In this document: positions 20,066 through 31,500 of the stretch, piece after piece | Numbering within the stretch: position 1 is the first letter of the stretch | Layout: every line of letters begins with the position of its first letter | Source of the DNA: Gryganskiella cystojenkinii | Lineage: Eukaryota > Mortierellomycota > Mortierellomycetes > Mortierellales > Mortierellaceae | Direction of reading: 5' to 3' | DNA length: 38,289 bases | Assembly: GCA_015852425.1 (NCBI GenBank) | Contig: JAAAIG010000011.1 | Coordinates: forward strand, 57,493-95,781 | Program-made: the position numbers and the translations under genes | Notes under the pieces: generated by a model | What the model was told of the DNA's origin: nothing | The model's input: only the letters and a program-made list of their open reading frames with translations | The model's database searches: none

Positions 20066-20378
20066 AGGAAGCTTTACCACCGGCGCAGTTCAATCCGGCG
20101 GCCTGCATATTGGACGCGTACGAAGCCTTGAAGGCGCTAACAGTCGAACCGCAGTTGGCACCTCCGTTGCAAGAATCAATCCAAGATCCGCTCAAGGAGG
20201 AACAAAGGCAGGCAGCATAGGCGGGCGAGACAGATCCGGCCGAGACGGGGACGCCGGCGCAGGCGGGCAAAGCCTGGAGAGCCTTTTGCAAGCATGCGGT
20301 GCAAGCCGCGGCGTTATCTTGGGCAGAGACCATCGACGCCAAGAAGAGAATCGTTACGGCAGCGATCGAGAACTTCAT
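20049..20378 (-). CDS. Small secreted 8-Cys protein, CFEM-like spacing
   Basis: This is a single-exon gene of 109 aa. MKFSIAAVTILFLASMVSAQ is a clear signal peptide with cleavage after SAQ or VSA. The mature chain has eight Cys: CTAC, PAC, CLC, DSC, ANC and LNC. The order C-x2-C ... C ... C-x-C ... C ... C ... C resembles the eight-Cys CFEM domain, although the first pair is spaced differently and the usual Asp is not evident. CFEM proteins bind heme or act at the cell surface, so haem or iron handling is possible but unproven. There is no obvious GPI signal, so it should be released. A minus-strand TATA element (GTATAAAG at 20529-20536) lies about 150 bp upstream. The start is the ATG right before the signal peptide; the frame is open further upstream through the leader. 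Confidence 0.8.
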   Translation of the reverse strand: MKFSIAAVTILFLASMVSAQDNAAACTACLQKALQALPACAGVPVSAGSVSPAYAACLCSSLSGSWIDSCNGGANCGSTVSAFKASYASNMQAAGLNCAGGKASFTPLK

Positions 20379-20528
20379 GGTTGCTTTGAGGTAAGAAGAA
20401 AAAATAAATTTGGAGGGGGAAGGGGCGTGGTGATGTAAGTTTGGGATGGCAGGAGCGAGGAGATTGAAAAGGAAAAGAAAGAGAGCAAAAAAAGAAGGAA
20501 GGAGACTATTGTGGGGCGTTAGGTTGGT

Positions 20529-20536
20529 CTTTATAC
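20529..20536 (-). promoter_or_regulatory. TATA box of the 8-Cys secreted protein
   Basis: GTATAAAG on the minus strand lies about 150 bp before the start codon of the 8-Cys protein. It is a plausible TATA element. Confidence 0.45.
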
Positions 20537-21420
20537 CGGTTGGTCTGAGGAGGATGGGGATTCGTTTGAAGCGCAAACAATGTAATCGACGGACGGCGCA
20601 GAAATGAGGGCTGCTAGTTTGCAACAAAAATTTGTGGAGCAAAACAAAAAAATCACAGGGTGCATGCTGCTTTCACAAGGCTGGTGGAAGGGGGGCGAGG
20701 GAGCCCGGAGCAACGTCAGGGAATGGAAGAGCTGGTGAAGGTGGTTAGAGGCAAATTGTATGAGAGAGATAGAGAGATAGAGAGAGAAGAGTGGGATGCA
20801 AGTGAAATTGACCCTCGTTTGTGACACCGTTTGACACTCAACGCGTTGCAATTTTGTGAGCAACAACACAGAAGGAATGAAGGTGATGATTTAGGTCAGG
20901 GTCGCATAGACACATCAAGAGGAGAAGAGAAACCTTTGAGGTGCACATTTCTTTATGTTGTTCATGAATAGTCAAGAGAAACTGCAAAATATCCCTTCTC
21001 TCTGTTCTGTTGTCGGTTGGTAGCCGAATGTTGACACAGGGACAAAAAAAAATATGGGCACAAAAAAAATACGTTGATGCAAATAACAACAAATCGTTGC
21101 GGTGGGCGGAGATGCAGCACATGTCGATTCTTTGATCTCCACATTGCACGGCCAATTCGATTGGTCTTGAAACGGACGTTTTGTTGAGTGCATATGCGTG
21201 TGCATGCAGCATGGACAAGGGTGGTTGGTGGGTCGAGAATCAGTCCTCTGATGGATCATGTGACCTTCGGCGATTTTTTTTTTTTTTGGTGGCGACGGAT
21301 AAACTCCAATCTTTCTGCGATTTGGACCAAGGACCTTTCTGTATGTTCGACAGAGGATTCCAGGAGGACAGGCGTGCACTCTTTCCCCTCGATACGTTTT
21401 TCCATTTGATTCGATAGCTA

Positions 21421-21443
21421 GTACCTGAGCCCTATTCAGGTAC
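21421..21443. repeat. Inverted repeat GTACCTGA/TCAGGTAC
   Basis: Perfect 8-bp arms are separated by 7 bp. It could be a dimeric factor site or chance; nothing else nearby supports a role. Confidence 0.5.
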
Positions 21444-21760
21444 AATGCAGGAACAAAAACCTGTCCATTCAGTCAGGGGCGGAAAAAAAGAGATCTTCGA
21501 TCAAGGTTGATTCTTAAGGAGTTGCACGGAACTTTTTTTATGATTTCAAGACCGCCCGCCGTTTTCGGACGCATTGGCCCAGAAAGTTTTCTTAAGGCGT
21601 TGAGTGAAAGATAAAAGAGACACCATCGGATGAAAAAATCAACCACAAAAGAGTGAGAAGAGGGTTGTTGGGGAGGAAAGGTTTTCTCTTTTTTTTTCCC
21701 CTTCTTTTTCTCTCATCACTCTCCACTCTCTTTCTCCTCATTCACACATTCCCATTCACA

Positions 21761-23180
21761 ATGACCAAGGACAACATTCTCTTTCTCGGCACTGTCCATC
21801 ACGCTAAAGCTCAAGAGGCGGCTCTCGCTGCCAAATACAACATTCATGTAAGGCAATTGGGCGGCAGAAGGAAGGAGCAGTGCTCTGCGCTATGGGATCT
21901 CTTTGCGTCTCTGACCGTTGTACTAATCGCTGTCCGCACCTCATCCCGTTCCCTTTTGCATTAATCATTAGTACTCTGCACCGACCCGCAAGGAATTGTT
22001 GGAGCAGATCGAGAATGCTAAGCGCGAGGGTATTACCTACAAGACCCTTTACCGAGGATTCGCCTCTCACTATGTAAGTACAATGACAAAGACAACGAAA
22101 TAAAAAGAAATCGGGAACAAGAGATAATTCCATGCAGGAGGGAGGACTTCTTAATGCAGGGACTAACTCAAATTTTCATTTTTTTTTATATCGTCAACGA
22201 TGATTGGATCGTGCTCCTAGACCCTCGGAAGAATCGACGAGCCTCTTTTGGACCAACTCCCCCAAGGACTGGAGTTGATCGCTAGTGTCGGCGCCGGATA
22301 TGACTTTGTGGATGCCGAAGTCGCGACGAGGAACAAGCAATGGGTTACGAACACCCCTGGTGTCGTCGATGATGCCACAGCCGACGCCACTATCTTGTTG
22401 ATGTTGAGCGCTATGCGTCACCAGTACGAGATCGAGTACAACATGCGCCATGGATTGCCCAACAAGCCCAGAATCGGAAGAGACCCCACGGGCATGGTAT
22501 TGGGTATTGTTGGCATGGGAGGAATTGGCAAGGTATCAACAAGAAAAGAAAAGGAAAAAAATACTTCGCAGCGCTGTTTGTCAGCAAAGCAGAAAAGGTC
22601 TTTGTTTGTCTTTTTACTGACTTGATAAACACAACATCGTTTCCAATTTTAGGCCGTTGCCAAACGTGCACAGTCATTGGGAATGAAGGTTATCTACCAC
22701 AACCGCCGCCCAATTTCCATCGACAATGACGTCAACAACAACACTGCCACGGAGGACTCCTCGTACATCAGTCAGATCGAATACGTCGCAACCTTGGACG
22801 AACTCCTCAAGGTTTCCGACGTTGTCTCGATTCATGTCCCTCTCTCTGCAGAGACCCGTCACTTGATTGGCGCTGAAGAGTTTGCCAAGATGAAGGAGGG
22901 TGCCTACTTTATCAACACTTCCAGGGGACCCGTTGTTCATGAGGAGTCTCTCGTCAAGGCCCTCGAGTCTGGTCACATCGCCGGCGCAGGTCTGGATGTC
23001 TTTGAACACGAACCCAAGGTCCACCCTGACTTGTTGAGCAATATGAACGTGGCGTTGATGCCTCACTTGGGTGCATTCACGGTCGAGACCATCGTCAAGA
23101 TGGAGGCACTGTCGATGAAGAACATTGACCTCTATCTCTCCTCTGGTGACTTGTTGACTCCTGTCAACAACGTCAACTAG
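21761..23180 (+). CDS. D-2-hydroxyacid dehydrogenase (GRHPR-like), 342 aa
   Basis: Exons are 21761-21847, 21972-22073, 22221-22532 and 22653-23180; they join to 1029 nt. The product has the two-domain D-isomer-specific 2-hydroxyacid dehydrogenase layout. It has a substrate-binding half with IASVGAGYDFVD and NTPGVVDDATAD, the NAD(P)-binding GxGxxG in IVGMGGIGK (161-166), and the catalytic set Arg258 in NTSRGPVV, Glu287 in DVFEHEP and His305 in PHLGAFTVET. All key residues are present. NTPGVVDDATAD and PHLGAFTVET point to the glyoxylate/hydroxypyruvate reductase group, which reduces glyoxylate or related 2-keto acids in cytosol or mitochondria. There is no clear targeting peptide. The last intron lies right after the dinucleotide-binding loop. 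The gene converges on RAD52 with only 124 bp between the stop codons. Confidence 0.92.
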
Positions 23181-23199
23181 AACAGTAACACTTCACACC

Positions 23200-23205
23200 A
23201 ATAAA
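23200..23205 (+). terminator. Poly(A) signal of the dehydrogenase
   Basis: AATAAA lies 20 bp after the dehydrogenase stop codon. Confidence 0.5.
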
Positions 23206-23243
23206 CCACTCTGCATCCTCTACCTGCATGTTGTTATTCATGG

Positions 23244-23249
23244 TTTATT
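23244..23249 (-). terminator. Poly(A) signal of RAD52
   Basis: TTTATT on the plus strand reads AATAAA on the minus strand, 56 bp past the RAD52 stop codon. Confidence 0.45.
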
Positions 23250-23304
23250 AAAGGAATTCTCTTCCGGGATATGCATGAGAACAGTTTAGCTTTATGAACA
23301 CCAG

Positions 23305-25457
23305 TTAACAAAGCCGAGCCTCCTTGTTGCTGGTGGACGCATGTGAGTCAAGAACCCTAAAAAGGCAAACAAAAAGCGGAGGAGTGAGTACAAATACATG
23401 GCGGCTTTCATCGCTGTCTTGATCAAAACTAACAGTGAATCAAAAATAAACGCACCCAGTGACACCAAGAGGCCGCTTAAGACCACTGCTTTGAGCTACT
23501 CCTGGATTGTAATGGTTCGACAAAGTACTCGATTTGTATGCTGCTGCGCCGCCACTCGGGTGAATTGTAGACAAAGATAACCCTGTTGCTCCAGACCCCC
23601 CATTGTTGTTTCCGCTTTGAGCTGAGGTTGCTACGCTGGTGGAACGTAAAGAGCTGATATTGCTGCTCACTCCTGTTCTGCTTGACAGTGTTGACGGAAG
23701 AGGTAGCGATGTCTTTGAAGGTGGTGGTGTGGTCCGGGTCACTGATGATGAGGTCGACGATGTCGATGGCGATGACCCATTCGCGGTAAAACTGGAAGCG
23801 GTAGGTGTAGGGTTCCTGACGATAAAAGGGTTGATCGCAGGAGAGTAAAGCGAGGTGGGTTTGACGTTCGTGATCAGGGCGGTCTCTTGTCCTTGGAAAG
23901 CTTGCGGGGGGCCAGCAGACTTTGTAGGTGACGAGAGAGACGGACTACTGGTCGACCTGGAGAAGGTTCCTTGTCGTTTAAGAGTGGCTGGGGGTGCAGG
24001 TACATTGTTTGTGTTGAAAGGATTAGGGATCCCACCCACAGCCCCATTCGTCTTGGGCTTGACTGGAGAATCATCTGCCATCATCTCGCCCATGGCACCC
24101 ATGTCGATATCATCAAAATCTGACATACGCGGACTTTCGGGTTGCAACGGTCGTCCCCCGTCAAAGTCCAATCCAAAAAGCTCATCGTCATTGTCATTAT
24201 TCGGGGCAGCAATTGTCGGACCACTGCTGCTGCTGCTGCTGCTGTTGTTGTTGTTGTTGTTGTTGTTGCTCGCGGTGTTAGCCAGTAATGCGCGTTGGTG
24301 TGCTGAAGAGCCTCCTGCCTGGCCATTTGAAGAAGAGGATCCCATGTGCGCATTTTGTCGTAGTGACGGTTGTTGAGGTGGTTGCTGCCTTTGCTGTTGT
24401 TGGACGTGAGGTTGCTGCGGCTGCGGCAGTTGTGCGATAGAATTCTGTTGCGGGGTCTGTTGCAGCTGTTTCTGTGGTTGGAGAGGCCGTTGGTTGCGCT
24501 CGTCCTCTCCGTAGTAAAAATCCTTTGCGTCGAATGGTTTCTGAAATGGTGGCAAAAAATATAATGCAGAAAGTGTTAGCTCTGATGGCAAAATCGGGCA
24601 CAATTTGCCACCATTTTTTTGCTCTTACCGGATTGAATCGTTGCTGCCGGAGATATTTGCAATAGTTCTTGTCGTAGAGGCAAGTACCGAGGACATTTCC
24701 AAAGGACGTCAGTGCTCTCTTCAATGCATCTGTTACGGCTTCCTTCCGTGCCTAACAAGGACGAGTTGAATGATACCTATCGCTTAGAGCTCCATTGGTG
24801 ATGGGACTCGTTTTTTTTAAATTATGCAAGTAACAATAAGAGTAATAATCAAACCTTTTCAAATGACGACGCCTTGCTTTTCTGATTCTCGCTTGATCCA
24901 TATCCCATATCCTAGAGATAGCAGATAGCAGAGCATGGGATTAGCCACAAGCACTGTCATAATTGCATGTGACTTCAAATGACCATTCAACTTACTTCAT
25001 GATAAGTCCCATCCTTGAGGGTGACGCGGACCATGACAGAGACACCGACTGATACTTTCCCGTCCCTGTCAACATCCAAAAAGTCGACTGTGACATCAGA
25101 GATCGAGTGGTTCCATCCGTTGAATCCAAAGAGCTTGTTGGCCAGGTTTTTAATTCTCCAGCCTTCGATATAGTTCAGGGTAGTCTGTCCTGGTCCCGAG
25201 CGGGTTGATGTGAACTCGGGAGCAATGTATTTAGGCAGGTCTATTTCCAGTCGTGCTCTTTCCTCTGGCGTAAAACCGACGTTGGTCCTGGCTGGCAGTG
25301 CTGGCGGAGGAGGGAGAGCGTAGGGATTGACCATGTTGGCATTGGGACCACGACCAAAGATGACAGGGTCATTCACCACATTGTCAACAGATCCATTCGC
25401 GGCAGGATTGGGACGGACAAGACTCGGTTCTGTCTTTAGAATCTTGAGGTTCTCCAT
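23305..25457 (-). CDS. rad52: Rad52 recombination mediator, 5 exons, 592 aa
   Basis: Exons on the minus strand are 25457-24996, 24911-24855, 24751-24629, 24540-23456 and 23356-23305; they join to 1779 nt. Residues 70-214 form the conserved Rad52 annealing domain: [84 protein letters not shown] and [10 protein letters not shown]. This part forms ssDNA-annealing rings. The C-terminal two thirds are low complexity (Gln, then eight Asn and seven Ser, then Ser/Thr/Pro), where Rad51- and RPA-binding regions normally lie; DELFGLDFD is a possible acidic interaction motif. The start is the ATG of MENLKIL; the frame is open further upstream without an ATG. The last splice (ACTGG|GTGCGT to TTTTTAG) gives the tail [10 protein letters not shown] and is the least certain. 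Confidence 0.95.
24226..24273 (-). repeat. AAC/AGC trinucleotide run in RAD52
   Basis: On the plus strand this reads as repeated GCT followed by repeated GTT. In the RAD52 frame it encodes a run of Asn followed by a run of Ser. The triplet unit keeps the frame, so length differences among strains are likely. Confidence 0.75.
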
Positions 25458-27075
25458 CCTGAAAGATGAAAAGGAGGCGATGAAGAAAAAGAGAGGAGAG
25501 AGTGTTTGAATGAATGAAAAATTGTTGTTTGCCACGATTCGCGTGAATTTTATTGCGATCGATCAGCCCGTGACTGTTTTAAAAGGTCATTGTGGTTTGA
25601 CGGCGCCACCAATCTGTTTGGAGGGCGATGATGGCCTCTTCCTTCGCTGGATTATCGAGAATGGGCAGAGGGAATGCCGTGCACAGGTCCTCGTGAAGGT
25701 GTGTATTGCTGGAAATGGGTTCTCTCTACTGTATTCACAACCATAATCTCGGCCAATTTTTGCTATTCATTCGCCACGGGACACCCTTCAGAGAAACGTG
25801 CGCTTGCCACCCGACCGTTGATGTTTTTTCTTTTCTTTTCTGCCTTGTAAAGTGCAGCCTGTCGCATCATTTACCTTTTCTTCTTTGTGGTTGCTGGTTT
25901 GTTTGTGCTCGTGAATTTGTCTTTGGTGAGCCCAAAGAAAAAGAAAAAAAAATGTGCTGAAGGAAGGCGAGTGCCTATCTTGCACGGAGGAAGGGCGAGA
26001 TTCCAGGAAATGAACAGAGCTTTGCGAGCAGCCAGAGACGCAACGAGGAAACGAGGACACACACACATACACAGCAATCTTAAGCTGCAGCGAGAGAGAG
26101 GAGAGAAAAGACTGAGAAGTGGGAGTCAGCAGGAACCCACGACGGGTTTCCTGGTTGGACGGCCGAGAGAGAATCAAAGACCTGGCGACTGAGAGAAGAC
26201 TCAGAAAAAAAAAGAAAAAAATGCCGCCAAAAAAAAAAAGAATCGGAGCTCAGCTCCCTCCTCCAAGATCCCGTCTAAACTTTGTCTGTCGCAGGGACCT
26301 TTAAACTTTTAATTGTGTTGCTTACCTCTCAGTCTCTGCTTCATCACCGCTCTCGTCTTTCTTTTTCTTCTCTTCTTCTTTGTCGTCTGTCCTCTTTACT
26401 TCTTCACTTCCCCCTCCCCCCAACCTTTTTTTGTATCCCGCTCGCCTTGGACAGACCGCCAAACGCTCATTGCCACCTCTCCCCCTCTCCCCCCATTCGA
26501 GGTTCGTAGCTGACATCAGTCCACTTCCTCATTCTTTTTCACCTCTCCCAACGACCTTTTCTTTCTCCTCTGTGCGAGTTCTGCCGCTGCAACTTTCCCA
26601 CCCGATCAACCTTCATCTGTATCATGCACACGCACATAGCAAAGTTTTGAGCTGCAGACCCCTTCTCTCCTACAGTGAGCGGCTTACCTTAAGCTCTAGG
26701 GGGGCTGCCAGACAAAGGATGCCGACCACCCTCTTCCTTTCTCGGACCCCTGACAACCTCTATTCGAAGAACCCGACTACTATTGAGACAAAGAGGAACT
26801 TTGGCTATACCCTAATAGCTATCCTCAGGACAGCTTCTGAATTGGCACCGACTCTTATACCTGCATAATGGACCTTGGCATCGCCATTGCTCATTACACT
26901 TTTCAATATGGACACTCACATACTCTCTCTATCCTACGGAACATCTCTTCTCTCTCTCTCTTTCTTTTTTTCCCCTACCCTCACTCTGTTGTACCCGACT
27001 GTTACTGACACCTGCTGTTTCCCATCTCCTCGTTCACGAACAGACATATAACGGATCGAGCCCCCTATCTCAACA
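25458..27075. other. 1.6-kb divergent region RAD52 / Boi-like gene
   Basis: No gene is supported. Near RAD52, TTCGCGTGAA at 25538-25547 (reverse strand TTCACGCGAA) contains ACGCGAA, similar to MBF/E2F-type cell-cycle sites. From about 26290 to 27050 the plus strand is rich in C and T with CTCTCT runs, a typical long leader for the Boi-like gene. Several open frames here translate to low-complexity Ser/Leu/Pro sequence and are rejected. Confidence 0.45.
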
Positions 27076-30000
27076 ATGCCCGAGACCGTATGGGCCATTC
27101 ACAACTTTGAGGCCGAGGCCGAGGACGAAATCTCGTTCCATATTGGCGAGCCCATTATCGTTGTTCAAAAAGACGAGCTCTACCAAGATGGGTGGTGGGA
27201 GGTAAACTACATCTCATCTTTTTTTTCTATCCTGAAGGGCGCTGGCACTTTTATGCAAGGAATCATCACACTGCGGCCTTTGTCATAGCCAAATGGTCAG
27301 GCCGACAACCCTGCGCGCATCGCCTTATTTTTTCAGGACCATCAGCCAACGGTTGTGCATAACTGATGGAAAGGGAACGCCTAAAACTCAACAACAACAA
27401 CAACCACGGAGACAATCTCCTTGGACACCAAAACAATCGGACGCACATGTCAGCACAGAGAGAACTTCTTGCCGATGAAGACCAAAGGCAAGACGGACGG
27501 GATACATCCGTTCTTGAACTTTGAACAAACATTGCTCACCATTTGAACACGGACCTTTGTCTCTTCTTTATTTTCTAGGGAACAAACGTTCGGGGGCAAA
27601 CTGGATTATTTCCTCAGGTATAGCCTTCGCATCCCATAACACTTGTTTTCCTCGTCTTGCTGTTATCATTGTTCCTTTTTTAAAAAGGAAACTATGTGCT
27701 GACATTATTTCCATCTTCTTCAACGTCTCCTCCGTGTTATTCTATTAAAGAATTACACAGTCAAAAGTAGGTCGACACTCCATTCAACACCAAGCAGACA
27801 ACAACAGTTTCTAACGTAAACAAAGGAAAGCACGAAGGAAATTACGTTTGTACCCGAGAGCTCAAGCGCAACAATTCAACCCAGCAAAAAAAACCTTCGC
27901 CAGTGGACTTTGAGCGACACACGCTGTATGCGACATCGACATCATATTTTCTGACGAGTGGCAAACAGACATTCACAAGCAGGGCTGTGAAAAGACTGAT
28001 AGGATTGGCAGTGAGCGAGACAGCACCCAAAAAAAAGAGAGCTCTGTGAGCCTCATCCATCTGTTGGACGGGGGGATAAGCAGGGCACATTTCATCAACG
28101 TTTGGGGGATGCTGCTCATTTTTCTATTTTTTTATTGTTCTAGCGTGGATATCTAACGTGTGGTTCCTCTTATTTTACACTACAGATCCTCCAGATCAAA
28201 CACACAACGGCACACAACCCCAGCGTGTTGCTAATGCACTCGGAGGTGCTGAAAGCAGGACAGTGGTCAGCAACAGCGGCAACGACGGTAATGGAACATT
28301 TGGAGCAAGCGCCACAAACACAAGTGCCAACTTGAGTCACATCGCAAGCGGCATTCAGCTGCACAACAACAATGTCAACAACAACAACCCTAATAGTGGC
28401 ATGGAAGGTCGTGTTCAGATGCAACAGATCAACCAGGCTCTGAGCAATGGTATAAACAATATGCATATTCAACAAAATCCAACGATTGCCAGTCCACCCA
28501 ATGGCTCTGTGCGTGGAGGTTTTGGAGGTTCGATAAGGAGTAGCGCACCTACCAGTAAACTCATAGGGAAGTCTGTGGAGGAGAGTCTTAGCGATCCTCA
28601 GTTGGCCGGTCATCCCGCTCTCTGGTCTATTGAACAAGTTGCATATTGGCTCGAGTGCATCGGCTTTGGCAACGTCTCCACAAGTTTCATTGGTAAGGAA
28701 GACTTTTGTGCAGCGCAACTGATAGACATGAACGTAAACAGTACGGCTAACATAGCCTCCTCTTATTTTTCTGTTATTTTGGCGTTTTGTTTGTAGACAA
28801 CGAGATCTCTGGAGCCATCCTCCTTGAGCTTAACTTGAACAACTTGAAAGAACTGGAAATCAACTCGTTCGGAAAGCGATTCAACATCATGAACGCCATC
28901 ACGACGTTAAAGCAAAGTGTCAAGGGTCCCAAGAGCCCGTATGGCACTCTATCCAACTCCATGGCCATTTATCAATCGGGGCCGGGACCAAACATTCCTC
29001 CTCGCATGGCGTCGGCTCCCATCAACTTGCCTAGCGTCCAGCACTCCTATAACGACTACATGCATGATCCCCGCCAAGGGTTCCCTGACCCACGTAGTGT
29101 TCCTATGGCGATTCCACCTCAGCCGTCTTCGAGTGTACACTCTCCAAATATTCGCCAACACCATCCATCTGACTATGAACAACAGGCTCGCTCGACGGCT
29201 ATCGCTCGATCAGACACGTTGGGATCACATCCGAGTGGTGGTGGGAGCATGGGCGACTATCCTGTTCCATCCATGACCTCTGAAGTCCACCGTGCAATTC
29301 AACGCCAGAGTCTCCAATCAGCTTATTCGACGGCTCCTAATCCATGGAACAATGTAACGAGGCCACCGCAGTCCGGTCAAGGTGGTCCTGGTATGGGTGA
29401 ATACGATGACATGCTTTATGGTGGACGACCTGTCGCTCAGCCCTCTATGGATCAGTACCCGCGGCCAATGGACCAAGTTGGACCCACTAGCCCCGATATG
29501 CGCCCACAAGGTCCTTATGGCAGCGAATCGTATCAGCAGCCTGTTCCCAAGCCCCGGAAATACCACAACCCTGACAACACTAACCGCCAGCGGAATGGAA
29601 AAGCTGACCCAAGCGACAAGATTGTTCCCCTGGATTTGATCGGCAAACCGGATTTCCAGGGCTACTTGAAGAAGCGCGGTGACACCTACCGGACCTGGAA
29701 GAGTAGGTGGTTCATTCTCAAGGGTGTTACGCTCTACTACATGAACTCGCCAAAGGACGTGGCCAGCAAGGATTACATCAACTTGATCGGTTATAAGATC
29801 ATCCAGGACGAGAATATATACGCGGGCAAGTACTGTTTCAAGGCCGTTCATGACGAGCTCCGCAACTTTTTCTTTTACACCGAGAGTGAGAGTGACATGA
29901 AGGGTTGGCTCAAGGCATTGATGAAAGTGACCATCGGTCGCGACCCCACAGCCCCTGTTATCTCTTCCAGCAACATCCCAACGATCTCCTTGCATGTTGC

Positions 30001-31500
30001 AAGAAAGATGGCTCCACGTCCACCATCACCTTCCAAGAGACCCAAGATTTTGGGACCCAATGGACAATCGATCCACATGCAGCAGCACCAATATCAGCAA
30101 GAACAAATGCAACAACAGCAACGACAACTTCAACAACAACAACAAGATCTCCTTTATCACCAGCAGTTGCAGTCCCAGCAAATATCCCCACCTCCGCAGG
30201 CACATCCGCCACTCCAATCACCGCCACAACAAAAACCATTCCCACAACAGCTATTGGATTTTGACGACCAGGAGTCTGATGGCGATGACTACCTTCCCAA
30301 CACATATGAAGGGCCTCGCCCGCCTGTTCATCCGAATGTCAACATCAACGGACATGTAAGGATGCAGGAGAATAACAGCGCTTCTCGTAGTCAACAACTT
30401 CCTGAGAGCCCTATCTTGCAGGGCTTGCAGTTATCGAACCAGCATCAGCGCAACAGTATCGTAAAGCTCGAGAACCTGGACGGTGATGACGACCCTTGGA
30501 GGGATGAAGACGGGGAAGGTTTTAACAAACAGAAGGCTCTTGTTGGACAATCCCAGCCTCAACAGCAACAGCAGATGCAACAACCGCAGCATCAGCAACA
30601 ACAGCAAGTCCAAAAGACCCGTCCAGACAGCCATATGGACTCTTTTGGCCATGCTCCTGTGTCCGAGAAGGACCCCAACGTATCATGGGTAAGCGACCCT
30701 TTTTTTTAGACCTGCGGCGATGGTGCCTTGAGGTACAAATAACGTGTGAATGGTTACTAATAACGGGTGTACCTCCGATGACCTTTTAGACTCAAGAGCA
30801 GTACGTTGACTGGATCAACCGTAACCTTCCCGATAGCGTTGAACCCGTTGGCGACATGACAACGTCCCTCCGCTCCGGTGTTGTTCTCGTTCGTTTGATC
30901 GAACAGCTCTCTGGTGAGCACGTTGACAAGAGGATCCCCAATGCCACGTACACGCTTCAGATGCTCGAGAACCTGTTGACGGCCTTCAAGTTCATGGACC
31001 GTGTTGGCATCTCGACTGACGGTTACACTGTTAAGGATATCTTCAACGGCAACGAACCCAAGATCATTCTGATGTTTGACTCGATTCGCGCAAAGTTCCC
31101 TACTGATACTGCCCCTTCAGCACCCAAGACGAGCTTGCCCAGTGTCTCTATCCCATCATCACCATCACTTTCTTCGGGACCTCTCTCGAACGGTCCGCCA
31201 GCCCTTCCTGGCCCTGCGCCCGTCATGCCGGTGCCTCGTGGATCTCCTCACATGAACGGGGGTGTTAACAAGTCCTCGCCCAGGATCGGCAATGGTTCAG
31301 GCGCCGTGTTCCCAAACAGCCCAAACCCCATGGTGTCCCTTCCTCAGCCTCCTCCACAACAACCGCCTCAGCAGCCTCCAGTGTTTGTTCAACAGCAACA
31401 ACAGCAGCAGCAGCAGCAGCAGCGCATGCAGGTCCCAAACGCAGGAGGATCTGAATTTGAAGCTCTTTATGATGAGGCTGCTCGTAGCACTGTCGCTTAA
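27076..31500 (+). CDS. Boi/Pob1-like SH3-SAM-PH protein with CH domain
   Basis: Exons are 27076-27201, 27579-27617, 27751-27766, 28186-28692, 28797-30688 and 30790-31500; they join to 3291 nt and 1096 aa. The SH3 domain (2-60) reads WAIHNFEAEAEDEISF, DGWWE, GQTGLFPQNYTV and spans the first three exons, one of them a 16-nt microexon. The SAM domain (about 200-272) contains LWSIEQVAYWLECIGFGN and GAILLELNLNNLKELEI. The PH domain (513-605) has FQGYLKKRGDTYRTWKSRWF, KYCFKAVHDELRNFFFYTE and MKGWLKALMK. A CH domain follows at 861-965 (QEQYVDWINRNLPDSVEPVG, SGVVLVRLIEQLSGE). Gln/Pro linkers separate the domains. SH3-SAM-PH is the layout of yeast Boi1/Boi2 and fission-yeast Pob1, which link Cdc42, formins and exocyst at growth sites. 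The CH domain, an actin-binding type module, is extra relative to those. Confidence 0.92.

Larger units (their letters stand above)
20379..21760. other. Intergenic 1.4 kb between divergent genes
   Basis: This is the divergent promoter region of the 8-Cys secreted protein (minus) and the dehydrogenase (plus). I see no exon. It holds a GATAGA microsatellite near 20766-20785, several A or T runs, and an 8-bp inverted repeat at 21421-21443. A pyrimidine-rich leader precedes the dehydrogenase start. Confidence 0.45.

Noticed and set aside
19450..20220. 256-codon plus-strand frame across a 22-nt T run
   Set aside because: It crosses homopolymers and the antisense of the 8-Cys secreted protein; its composition is not protein-like.
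20379..20642. Upstream extension of the 8-Cys protein reading frame
   Set aside because: It would bury the signal peptide inside the protein; the ATG at 20378 starts a canonical signal peptide.
25458..25535. Upstream extension of the Rad52 reading frame
   Set aside because: It would require a GTG start; the ATG at 25457 is the first and gives a normal N-terminus.
26380..26868. 162-codon open frame before the Boi-like gene
   Set aside because: It translates a CT-rich leader into Ser/Leu/Pro low complexity; there is no domain.
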